64,000 nucleotides of DNA. Origin: Chrysomallon squamiferum (Eukaryota; Mollusca; Gastropoda; Neomphalida; Peltospiridae). Position 1 is the first letter of the stretch, and each line of letters opens with the position of its first letter. A program made the position numbers and the translations under genes. The stretch is taken from contig CM022672.1 of NCBI GenBank assembly GCA_012295275.1, positions 30,813,027-30,877,026 of the forward strand. Direction: 5' to 3'. The notes under the pieces were generated by a model that had not been told where the DNA came from, did no database searches, and was given only the letters and a program-made list of their open reading frames with translations. Positions 15,203 to 46,522 of this stretch are shown piece by piece.

Positions 15203-15205
<3 letters not shown>

Positions 15206-15290
<85 letters not shown>
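15206..15290. repeat. (GA)n microsatellite
   Basis: About 42 pure GA units, 250 bases upstream of the first visible CCP exon. Confidence 0.95.
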
Positions 15291-15293
<3 letters not shown>

Positions 15294-15543
15294 ATGCCTT
15301 CATAGCAATTAAACGTCAATAGTTCCAACGTTCAAATTGTTTTAGATATTTTAATTAGAAAAGTAACACATATTTATTGTTTGCATTTTAATTTATTTTT
15401 CCATCCTTATTTCTGTCTTCTTTCCTTCTTTACAGCTGTCATATTTCCTTCCTTCTTTCTTTCATTTTTTTTTTTATTTTTTTTTTAACTTTTTTATTAA
15501 CTTATTTATAATAATTATGGACAATGGCTGTTCTGTCTCACAG

Positions 15544-33645
<18,102 letters not shown>

Positions 33646-33689
33646 GAACGAGGCTTTTAGAAGAAGAAGAAGAAGGAAAGTTTAATACG

Positions 33690-33890
33690 CAGTCAAACTT
33701 GGATAACTCGAACATCGATTTCTCGAGAACCTCGTTATCTCGAGCCGAAAGTCTGAGTGTGTACATCACTCGTCCGTAGGAACAGTGGCAGTAAATAATT
33801 AAAACTCGAAAACTCGAATACTTGAATACTCGAACTACCAGAAACTGAAACTGTTGTTTGCAGACGCCTTCCATCTCGACTTATCGAATT

Positions 33891-33894
<4 letters not shown>
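33690..33894. mobile_element. Short pogo/Tigger-like MITE remnant in the 3' UTR
   Basis: Left end CAGTCAAACTTGGATAACTC. The right end reads CGACTTATCGAATTTTGA, an imperfect reverse complement. The interior repeats CTCGA words (TCTCGAGAACCTCG, AACTCGAATA). About 205 bp. Begins 45 bases after the CCP stop codon, so it is probably transcribed as 3' UTR. A TA tract follows. Confidence 0.65.
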
Positions 33895-33922
<28 letters not shown>

Positions 33923-33925
<3 letters not shown>

Positions 33926-33928
33926 AAA
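33923..33928 (+). promoter_or_regulatory. Candidate polyadenylation signal AATAAA of the CCP gene
   Basis: First AATAAA after the stop codon, 278 bases downstream, just past the MITE remnant and a TA tract. Other AATAAA hexamers exist further on (for example near 34,283 and 34,410), so the true site is not fixed by sequence alone. Confidence 0.45.
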
Positions 33929-35499
<1,571 letters not shown>

Positions 35500-37360
35500 G
35501 TTGAATGACGTCACAGATTTACGTAATCATCATACCGTGCGAGAGGTGCCAGTTAGAGTAAGTATCAATCTGTTTTTCTTTATTACATTTTTTTTTTATT
35601 CACTGGGACATTTACTCTGAAATGGATAGTAACCCATGTAGAATTTGTCCTTAAAAAAAGGTTTAATTTTCATCTGTAACCTGGCAAGCTGAAGCGAAGT
35701 GCATAGTCATGTGTGTACTATTCTGTAAATTATATTACATTAGATAGGTTGTCTTTCATTTGATAAATATGTCCTCCGCTTAAGATTAGTGCAGTTCTAT
35801 GGAAACAAACTTATCATTTATGACTTCTGTACGGATTACTTTCAGTGTCAATGGTTAGGGTTCGAAGACAAATAAAAAAAGAATAATAATAAAAAAATAA
35901 GGATGATGGCCACTCTTGTTGGCACCCAGAATAATGACTGCACGTAAAGCCGTGACGTCATTCCTTTGTTTTATTCAGCGACTGGCATGAAATTCGTGAT
36001 AAATCTTAGCCTTTCTTTGCATAGTGCACTGGAAATTCTGTTACTTATTTGACAGGATATCTTTCTTTTGGTAACTATGTCCTCCGTTTCACACAGCTGT
36101 CGTTGCTATGGAATTATGCCTTTTTATAAATGACAACATCTATATGGCTAATTTCCGTTTCAGAGGTTAGCGTCAAAGGTACAAAGGGTAATAATAAAAA
36201 TTTAAAATAATAAAATTTAATATCACATCTGCTCTTTATGGATCTTGGCGCTCGGTAAAATGATTGTAGGGAAAGCTGTGATGTTTTCCATTGCTTTAAC
36301 GTTGTACTCCGTTGAATTCACGTCAAATCAGGATAATAACTAATAACCGTTATAGGTAGAATTGACGTCATTCAATTGTTTTAACATTGTACCCTAGTAT
36401 TCAGCGGAAGACATGGAAATTATTTTGTTTTAGTGTTGTTGCTTGTTTTTTTTTTTTTTTTTTTACTTTTTTATTTATTTATTTATATTTTTTTATTTAT
36501 TTATTTAAATTTTAAACTGCACTAACAATTCCCTTACCTTTTAGATAGGATATTTTTATTCTGTAAATATGACAACTGCTTTAGTCTGATACCATTGCAC
36601 GGGATATATTTCGTATTTGTAGACATCATTATCGGTTTCAGAGCTAATGTCCAAGACTCAGAATGTAATAAAACAATTTGTCATCATACCTGCTCTTGGT
36701 GATACCTGGCTATCTGTATAATGAATATAGGTAGAGCTGTGACGTCATTCCATTGTTTTAACTTTGTATCCTTGTATTCCTGGTCTGGTTTGGACATTCG
36801 TGCTAAATCTTAGTCTTTGTTTGCGTAGTACACTGGAAAAAATGCCGTTACTTATTAGACAGGATATCTTTCTTTCACTAGCTATGTCCTCCGTTTCAGA
36901 TTGATACTATTGCAACGGATATATATAATGTAAGTAAAAATGTTGTGGCCTACTTTTCCATTCAGAGAGTACGGTTTAAAACACAGACGGTAACACATAG
37001 AAAAAGTATCATCGTTGCTACCCAGCGCTCGGATAATTACATCTAAACCCGTGACGTCATTCCATTGTTCTAACCTTGTACTCTGTTGTTCAGCATCTGG
37101 CTTGAAAATTCATGTTAAATCTTTACTTTTTCTTTTTGTTCTGCACTGGGAATCACATATTAGATAAGATGGCTGTCTTTTGGTAAGTCGGCTGACAGCG
37201 TTGGCAGGAATACGTAGGGAAAGATCTAAATACATTGTTTTCGGTCTTACATGATCGGGCTCTGGGTAACTGTAATAATTTAATGAACATAAAATTAGGA
37301 TATTACCGAGACTTGGTACTCTGTATAATGGGTTACAGGAAAGGTTGTGATGTCATTTCA
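35500..37360. repeat. Diverged 300-440-bp tandem repeat with a CRE palindrome per unit
   Basis: Five to six units share blocks GTGACGTCATTCCATTGTTT, AAATCTTAGTCTTT, TAGTGCACTGGAAA, ACAGGATATCTTTCTTT and TATGTCCTCCGTTTC in the same order. TGACGTCA occurs at 35,506, 35,953, 36,363, 36,740 and 37,052; a variant TGATGTCA is at 37,347. Units are 60-85 percent alike by eye. No open frame. It lies between the CCP gene and the 3' side of the DUF3504 gene. Confidence 0.85.
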
Positions 37361-37601
37361 AAGCGCGATAAAATGATAGTGACAGGACAGTGCATTCGGT
37401 ATTATTAGTAGTATTATTTTTTCGACTTGTTTTTTTTTTTGTTTTTTTTTTGCTCCTGGAACTAAAATCCGTGAGAAACGGTATAAACAAATAAATGAAT
37501 ACTACTACGACGAATACAACTGGTACTACTAGTACAAACAAAAATAATAACAATTAATACATACACACACACACACACACATACTACTAATACTACAAAC
37601 A

Positions 37602-37640
<39 letters not shown>

Positions 37641-38625
37641 TTTCTGTCTATTCTATATTAACTCACATAACGTTACCAAAACTCATCTTCGCGCAGTTTT
37701 CTGAAACTGCTCTCACTAGTGAATAATTAATACGTACGCATACACGCACACACGCACTGCAGAGAGAATTAATGTAAAATTACTTTTCTGCAGCCATCAC
37801 ACTTATAAGCATGCAGTTCAAACACAAAATTCAAAGAAACACATTTACACGATATAAACGTTTTATTATTTAAAAAAATAAGCAATTAAAACAACTCAAA
37901 GCATAAAGTACAAATTCGATAACAAAAGATGAAAATCTTAACAGAGTACGTTTCTTGTAGAAAATATATTTTTTGACAGTATTTTAAAGTTTGAAGATTC
38001 TGTGTCCATTGTCTTTAATGTTAATGATTAAAGAAATGATCGATTAACTATGTGAATTACTTATGAAATAAAATAAAACATACACACATACACGCGATTG
38101 TAATTAATATACACACACAGACAAAAAATACAAACACATTAACACATACATATATATACACAACAAAACATACATACAAACACAGTAACACATACAGACG
38201 TACATAGATACATACACACACAAAAAAACACCCAAATACATGCATATATATACATACCTACACACATACATATATATAGATAGATCTTGATAAACTGGAT
38301 GAAAATTAAATGATTCAATGTTCATATGTGAAAATGTCTTTATAGAAAACTTTTGTGAAAAGCACTACTGTATAAATAATAAATACAAAAATGGTTACAC
38401 AAATTTTGTAAGATTTGAGAAGATTGAAGAAAGGGTACCAGGCTCTTCCACTGCACTACAAAACAGCATTTGAGTTTTTTTTGTTATTGTTTTTGGCAGC
38501 ATCGCCTACCATATAATGTTTGTCAGTGCATATGTATGTATGTATGTATATATGCAGTTAGTTAGTTAGTTAGGTAGGTAGGTAGGTAGGTAGGTAGGTG
38601 TGTAGACAGGCTGGTATATATGGTA

Positions 38626-38667
<42 letters not shown>

Positions 38668-41061
38668 GGAAGCCCTATATTATGTTAAGACATAAGATGT
38701 TGCAGTTAGATAACAAAAGTCAAATACAACCAGGCAGGTGCATATGCATCTCTGTGTGTGTGTGTGTGTGTGTGTGCGTTATTTGGAAGTACTATATGAG
38801 GTTAAGACAAGGTGTGCAATTAAGATAACAAAAGACAAATACAATCATGGTTTGAACTGTGAATGTTGAATGTATTTTAAATGGTTTATAGTTAGAGATC
38901 TTCTCATCTCACTGAACATAAACACAGGATAACAAAAACAAACCCAGGAAATGTTACAAATACATCTCGTGACAAAAATTTAAATATTTTTGATTGAGAT
39001 GGAGTTTTTTACATACATGAATATTTTACTGTGTCACTCTTCAAATCATGAACCAATCTTTTGTCATAAAATAAATGAAAAACATTCACTAATTTAGTCC
39101 TCAAATCATGAACTAGACTTCTGGTAAAACAAAATAACAGAAACAGATTTTTCATAATCCATTATTAATATCACACATCACACTTATAAACATGTTCTCC
39201 ACACTCAAAATAAAACAAAATGTAACTCCAGATAGAAGATTCTGTAACAAATTATGTTCAAAACATTTTGTACTGAAATTCTGCATACAAATCAATAATG
39301 AATTAGTTGGGTAATTTAGGTCAAAATTAGTAAAAAAACAACATGAAAATTTATCCAGTAAGATCATATTTACATCAGAGTCACAAGTTATAAGTAATCT
39401 TTCTAAAGGAACATGATATTGAAGAATTTGATGAAGGTTACAGTAGAGATTTCAGTTTAAACGAGTACATAATTATAATTCTTAGGAACAGTTTCTAAAA
39501 GATTTGCCTTTATTTTTCTTCACCATCATGATCATAATACTAAAAAGCTTTTCAGTGTTTTAGTATAAACTTTCAGAAAAAAGGTTATCTTATATCAAAA
39601 TATTTTCCTTTACTTAAAATCTACTTTCACCTGAATGTGTATGACAGACACACTCACACATTTCATTCCTTCAGTTAGCTTTTATTTAGACAAAAATGTT
39701 GAACTGTGTCATTTAGTAATGAATCCTGTGTTAGCTTAGAATACAAAGATTTATAAACTCCATTTAAAATGACCAAAAGTTTTCAAAACCAAACATATTT
39801 ATATTTATTTATTTATTTTATGTACAGTATTTCTCAGTGTGGGTCTTCACTATCAAGTCATAACTTAACAGGCACATGCATTTCTTGTTGAGAAAGAAAT
39901 GAACAAAGTGTAAATAAGAATAAAAAATTATAAAAAATATATTAAAAAAAAAATTAAATAGAAATTAAAACGTTATGTACAGTCATTATCAATATTCACA
40001 CATTATCCAAATACAGAAAAAGCAAAACATAACCCAAGTTTTGTAGTCAGTGGTCTTAATGTGAAATATTCAAGTTGAAAAACATTTTAAAACATTTTTT
40101 AAAATTTATTTTTTTTTTTTTTTTTTGCTTTGTCTTTGTGTGAGCTTTCTTTAGTTTATTTAAAGTTAGCACTGTTTTGACTTTTCACATTTAGAAATAT
40201 CTGCTAGAAACTTAACTCGCACAGTATCATTTCTTCAACTGTTGAAAAATAAAGCAATTCATGTTTAATCACTTTGGAGGATATTTATCTTTTTCATTTT
40301 AATTTTAATACTATTATACATATACATATGTACACACACACTCACACAAACACAGACTTGTTTCCCCTTAGGCTCGAGAAAGTTTTATTTTGACAGCAAT
40401 TATAGTCCCACATCAAAGATCATGTCATACTTCTTAACATTTTAGTTTTTATTTAAATTCATTATTATTATCATTATTATTCTTTTTTTCTTTTTAAAAG
40501 GTTGTTTCAAACTAATAATCAATTTAAAAGTAGATATAATAATAAACAATAAATAAATAAACAAATAAATTAATTAATTAATTAAATAATAATAATAATA
40601 TTAATAATAATAATAATAACTGAGAAAGAAAAAGAAAATAAAGCAGTAAAATCAAGATTCTTTAATATTTAGAATTAATATTGTCAAACAGTATACAATA
40701 AGATATCAGTTTCCAGCATGAACGTGGATTTTTAACAAGTGGAGAAAGACAAACTCTGTTTTAAAAATACTTGATTTCTTTCAATCCACAATCATAGTCA
40801 ACATAAAACACAAAAAAAATAAATTAAAAATAAATTATTCTGAAGTGTACATTTTTTTTTTAATAATTTCTATTAATGTGAAACTATCAAAGTACATACT
40901 AAAATCTCTGAGTGACTGCCTTTTTTAATCCTTAATAACTAAATGTGCTGTTGTATATATGGGACTAGCTATTTGACTAGTAATTTCTTGCAAATAATGT
41001 TTCTATTTCTTGTATGCAATAAAAAAAAAATAAAAAAAACAACTGTTTGATAATAACAGCC

Positions 41062-41094
<33 letters not shown>

Positions 41095-42095
41095 GGTAAA
41101 AATAAAAATTCATTAATTTAAATAAAGAAAATAAAAAAAATAAAAAAAAGAAGAAAACCAAAAATGTTAATGTTAATCAAACAAATATTTGTTTTTGTAT
41201 GAACTCTAAAATGTATTAATTAAACTTACTGCCAAATAAAGACAGCAAAACATTCTGGATTTATTTTGGAAGATGTCTGCTAAAAGTTACAACTCTGTAA
41301 ACAGATAATCCATTTAAAAAATAATTTACTTTTTGTAAAATCTCACTATTATGGCTTATAACCTTGAAAACCTATTCTTACAATATAGTCAAAGAAAATA
41401 ATAATATTTACTGATGATTCATCATCTAAAGATACTCATTTATAAAATATATTTTTTTTTAGAAGTATACATATATAAAAATTTTTTTTAGACTTTGTTA
41501 CCTCAAATGATTCTAAGTGAACTTTTAAAAGTTTTAAACTTTAATTTATAAATGAATAGCTCTAAATGATGATTAATCAGTAAATATTTACATGATTTTA
41601 TAAGTACTGGCAAAAAAAAAAAATAATAATAATAAAAAATTTAAAAAAAAAAAACATATAACAGTTATTCAGATTATATATCATTAATTTTACCTAATTC
41701 TTCAAATGACATTTTAAAAAGATAGTGTTCAAAAAAAAATAAATAAATAAACAAAGAAACAAAGAAACAAAGTAAATAAATAAATAAAGAAAAGAAAGAA
41801 ATAAATCATTCCAGGTAGTTATATAAATATTTTCTTAACGATCATTACAGTTTGACAATTACAATTAAATACGTAGCCCTATTTAAAAGTATTGATTTAC
41901 AGTATGTACCTTGATTTGTATCCTGGCACTGTTTTACAGATTATTATTTAAAGATAAAGTAACTAAAAGCAACAAAGATTTAAATTATTCAATAAAGGAA
42001 AGAAAGGACATCTACATTGTTTACAGTAGTTTTGTAATTTAGGCTTGTTTGTCAACACTGACAATATTTTAAAATTATTACAAAATAATATTAAC

Positions 42096-42128
<33 letters not shown>

Positions 42129-42529
42129 AAGATGAAGAAAAAGAAGAAGAAATAATAGAAGAAGAAGAATAGTAATATTAATAATAATAATAAAATGGTA
42201 ATAGAAATACATGAATGCTGAATGAAAACATGAAATCTTATGCACTTAATGTATTTTTTAAATGGGTTAGCAGGCTATACATATATTCTTTTTTCAGTTT
42301 CTCATTATAAAATATAATCCTTGAAACTGACATTTAACCTCGTATTAATATAATTTACACAATAACACTTTTTGATATTCTTTGGTTGTTCTGTATTTCA
42401 ATCAAAACCAATAATATAATTCTCAAAACAAAAAAACCAAGAAAATACTGTCTTTCATGAAAGAAGAAAACAAACATTTATACAAACAAACAAACAAAAA
42501 AACGTATAGACAATTAAGTTGTAAACAGT
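37361..42529. other. AT-rich non-coding DNA, partly candidate 3' UTR of the minus-strand gene
   Basis: No coding sequence seen. CA/TA-rich simple repeats fill 37,555-38,280, and a direct duplication of about 70 bases (TTATTTGGAAG to AACAAAAG words) occurs at 38,660-38,730 and 38,779-38,847. From about 38,850 to 42,500 long pure microsatellites are nearly absent and the plus strand is A-rich, so the minus strand is U-rich, which would fit a long 3' UTR of the gene ending at 42,530. That reading is inference; RNA data would settle it. Confidence 0.5.
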
Positions 42530-45138
42530 TTACAAGTTCGTGAATGATTTGATGTAACCGCTACTGTTTGTAAACTTCCGTCCAGGAGTCAGTCCCGCTT
42601 CTTTTGCCATTTTCTGCATCAATCCATTGAATCGCGCAGACGGCATTGGTTCTGGCAAAAACCAGGGCTCGCCGGCTGGGAATTTATTGACAGTGCCGTA
42701 AAAAGGAGCATCAGCCTTCAGTAAACCTTCGTGTCTCCTGTCTTCAAATATTTTGTACAGTTCCACGAAACACCTCTCCGGATCGTGCATGTCTGCAAAC
42801 AGAGGCCTGCTTCGGTTTTTCACCGTCTGCTTGGGTCCCACGTACCTCAGAAATTCCCTCCCCGTGTGGTCGACGTTGAGAACGATGTCGCCCCATTTGA
42901 GATTGCAGTGCTCAGTTCGACTCTTCACTCCGAGGAACATGGTGTTCATGAACCACATGCTGTTGAAGAGGATGTCTGGAGAGTAAGCACCAAGCTGTTT
43001 CTTCTGGAAAAGAATTTCAACGTCCTCTTCCGTTACGGCATCCACTTTCTGAGGAATGTTCTTCACCTTACATTTCAGAGCTTCCAGTTTGTTCCTTAGC
43101 GTCTCTCTTGACTTGAGAAAGGCACTGTCACTAGTGATTGAGTAGGGGTATTCGTGTTCGTGCAGGTATTTCTGCAGTCGATTCTGAAGACTTTTTAGAG
43201 AAAACGGCGTAAACTCTTCGCCTTTCTTATTCTTTTTCACATTTTCATAAAAGTCCGACAGCAACAAGTCGAGTTTCTGTGAGGATATTAAGTGCATTGG
43301 TTCCGAACAACCTTTTTGCCTGAGGAATTCGGTAAACAGGTTCACTGCGTCTATCATGTGCTTCTGCATCGACTCCTTCACCATAATACTTTGCGAAGAT
43401 GTGGACGGCTCGTTTGGTAAAGTCCGAGAAAACCTCTGCTGAGCTAACGATGCAGTAGCTGCAGCGAGTCCTTCGTCCTCTTCTATCTCGTCACTGTCAA
43501 GTTCTATGATCTCATCTCCACTCTCGTCCATCAACGAGATGTCAGAGATGTTTGAAGAACCTTTGTCCACCTGGCCCGAAGAGGCAGCCTGCTGCTGGCT
43601 GTCTGCTGGCAGGCTGGACATCTTCGGTTCCATCTGGCACGAGGCGAAAGGACGGCAGCTGTCTGGAGGTAAACTGGATGCCAGGTGCTCTGCCTCTTGA
43701 GGATCAAAGCTGTGATGGCTGTCGAGGGAAAGACTGGAAATATCTTGATCACTTTTGGCAGAAGCGGCAGCTAAGCGCAGGGCGATACCTTGCTCCATGT
43801 GGCTGGAAGTGTACGTATCCTCTCTCTCGATGGTGATGTTTGGATGGTCTTTCTCGGCCTGTCCTGACACTGCAGCTGCTCTCAACGCAATGCCTTGTTC
43901 CATGTGACTGGACGTGTAGACATCTTCTCTTTCAATGGACAAACTAGATGTTTCTGGTTCCCTGCATGGAACGCCGTATTCTTTATGACTCGAAGAACTG
44001 ATGATGCCTTTTCTCTCAACAGCCAGGGTGGAATTATCTTTCTCACCATGACCTGAACCTACAGCACTTCTCAGAGCAATTCCCTGTTCCATGTGAGTGG
44101 ATGTGTAGATGTCCTCTCTTTCAATAGATAAGTTAGGTTTGTCCTGTTCAGCTCGGATAGATTTTATGGCAGTGTGCGGTGCTAGACCTTGTTCCATGTG
44201 ACTTGATGTGTACATGTCCTGTCTCTCAACACTCAGACTCGAATTACTTTTATCACCTTGTCCTGAAACCACTGCTGCTGCACGCAAAGCAATTCCTTTC
44301 TCCATATGACTAGAAGTGTAGACATCTTCTCTTTCGATCGCCAAATTAGGTTTCTTCTCGTGTTCGTTATGTGCTGATGCCATGCCCTGATCTCTGGATG
44401 TGGAGATGTAGCTGTCCTGTAGCTCGCAGGACAAGCTGGGATCATCCTTCTCGCTGGGAGCTGGTGCCAGATTGCAGTGTTTATCAGACGAAAGGTTTGT
44501 GCTTCGTTCAGGACGACCGGTGAGGTAAGAATGGTATCTTTCTGACGACGAGTTTGAGGCATCTTCTTCAGAATGAGAGGGTGTCATGGAACGCTGTCTG
44601 TCTGGAGGCAGCTTCCCTCCTTGCTCCACACAGCCAGGAGCAAACGAACGTGCCTTTTCGGCCTCCATGTTGTTTAGGTCTTTTTCAACATGAGCTGGAG
44701 CAAGTCTGCTGTTCTTTTGCATTTTATTTGTGCTGCCATCTTGGTACCTTTCCACACAGTGGTCATCGTTGCTCTTAACAAACGAAAGACGACTGTCTGG
44801 AGTTAAGTTTTTGTCCTGGTCCTTGTGACTTGGGTTGAACACACGGCTTCGCTTCATGGACATACTGGAGCCGCCGTGGTCCATATTAACTGGGCCGTAT
44901 GAGTAATGATCTTCCATGTCGTCACATGACGAACTAGCCGAGTCGTACAGAAACTCACTGTCTGAGTCAGAGTGGTGCTCCTCGTGGTGATGGTCTGACA
45001 GATGGTGGGCAGTTTGAATGGGAGAGTCAGACGACATCAATTTGATATATTTTCTTGGCTGTATCTCTCTAGACCCTGTAAAAAAAGAAAAATCCATTTT
45101 TGTTACCCATTATTTTTGATAAACATATGTTTCTGTTA

Positions 45139-45178
<40 letters not shown>

Positions 45179-46516
45179 TCATTTAACTGTTTACAGCAGT
45201 TTTAAAAAAAACAAAAAACATTTGTACATCTATTCATACATGACTGTATATTTGTAGTTATGTATGTATGGAAACAATATTTAGAGTGGTAGCATGCATT
45301 AAATCAACTTTGTGATACAGAAAAATACAATAATAAAGATCCTTAACCATTTCAGTTATGTTCAAATGGAGATTTATTTTAATTTCAGAATCTTACTTTT
45401 TTAATTTCTTCATTCATCATTCTGTGTTCATGCATACATGTGCAAACTTTTCTTCCTTAAGATATGTGGTCTTTCTGTTGTTTACAAATTTATGATGTAT
45501 CATCAAACTAAAACGGGTCTGTTTGCAGGTAAAGATGAGGTATCAACACACTTACCTCCTGGTCTTGAAGAAGCAGAAGTCTTCAAAGGCACGTACACTT
45601 TTCGCGGAGTTGTTTTCGTTTTTGGACCTCTGATGTTGGAAAATGCTTTTGGCTTGAGATAACCTATGGGCTCTGCAATCAAATACTCGTCTTTGAGAAT
45701 GTCCAAACCGCCAATGTTGGAATTGATTTCAACGTTTGACATGAAGTCTGGGTCCTCGGGTTCCTGTTTCACCTGAACAAACTCCTCCTCCCTGGGAACC
45801 GGCACTCTCTGCTTCGCGCCATGGGAAGAGAAAACTGACTGTTCGTGCAACGTGCTGCTGCCAGCTGCGCAGACTGGTTTAACTCGTTTACCAAGAGTTT
45901 CCATTTCTTCATAGTCGCACTTCATCCTCTTCACTGGCTGAATCGGAGGTTTGGGAGAGAAATTACGCTGCTCTCTGGCAATTTCCTTTGAATTGCAAAC
46001 TTCAGTTTTAACTCGATGTTCCTTGTCTGGCAACATCATCGATTCCTCTTGCACATTCGGCTTTGTCATTTTATTAATTTTTCTGTTATCTGGATCGACG
46101 GCTGGAGGCACCAAGTTCTTTTGTTTAGCGTGCAGATGCTGAATGTCTGCAAAGTCGTGAGGTATTTCGCCTGGGAAACTGTCCATGCTGCTGTGTGTGT
46201 AACTGTCCATGGAGCTGTCGTAGTCGTCTTCAAATTCAGCTTCAAAGTCGTGTTGGTGGTGTTTGTTTGGTTTGGGAGCATTCCGCAACAACGGCAACGT
46301 TCGGAAAGCCTTCGTGCAGTAACTCTCGCTGATCACGCTTCCCGAGTTGTGCACCATTTCACTGAGCACATAGCGCTCCTGCTTCGAGTTGTCCATCATC
46401 AGACAGACGTACCCACTGACCTCACACACCTGTTCAAAGTCGAGAAGATTTCTGCATAGTTTCTGCAGATTGTCCACAAAGGTGCAGAAAAATTCCTCAG
46501 AGTACTGCTTCTCCAT
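42530..46516 (-). CDS. DUF3504 (Crypton tyrosine-recombinase-like) nuclear protein, two coding exons
   Basis: Coding exons 46516-45556 and 45075-42530, joined by GTAAGT and TTTTTACAG in phase 1, give 1,168 residues. Residues 1-80 are a Cys-containing unrecognised domain. The middle is disordered and acidic, with psi-K-x-E SUMO sites VKTE (K170) and VKQE (K250). Residues 564-766 hold about six repeats of a 35-residue unit (IEREDVYTSSHMEQGIALR core). A SUMO-interacting-like motif IIELDSDE sits at 843-850. Residues about 890-1168 match the DUF3504 fold of ZMYM2/QRICH1-type proteins (FMNTMFLGVKSRTEHCNLKW GDI), domesticated from Crypton tyrosine recombinases. The Arg of the first catalytic box (R1040) is present, but the chain stops at RKFTNSSGYIKSFTNL before a box II HxxR and the Tyr, so it should not recombine DNA. 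A chromatin or transcription role is inferred from relatives. The ATG is 6 bases after a splice acceptor (CATCCTGTTAG), so a non-coding 5' exon lies upstream. Confidence 0.85.
43739..44347 (-). repeat. Coding tandem repeat, 35-residue unit
   Basis: Six to seven copies within the large exon start at protein residues 564, 600, 635, 670 (a degenerate 28-residue copy), 698, 733 and a decayed one at 768. The conserved core is SIEREDVYTSSHMEQGIALR; the linker SGQAEKDHPN varies. Weaker cousins (PDSRLSF, SSERYHSY, SDKHCNLAPA) extend upstream to about residue 410, so the whole middle of the protein may have grown from one unit. Confidence 0.9.
45076..45555 (-). other. Intron of the DUF3504 gene
   Basis: 480-base phase-1 intron with donor GTAAGTGTG and acceptor TTTTTTTACAG on the minus strand; it contains a (CA)n tract at 45,140-45,178. 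An in-frame ATG lies just before the acceptor, so the second exon also appears as a longer open frame, but the GGGTCTAGAG junction restores a continuous protein with exon 1. Confidence 0.88.
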
Positions 46517-46522
46517 CTTCTT

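Noticed and set aside
42731-43099. 122-residue plus-strand frame opposite the DUF3504 exon
   Set aside because: Antisense shadow of a coding exon; other plus-strand frames at 43,506-44,778 and 45,951-46,459 are shadows too.
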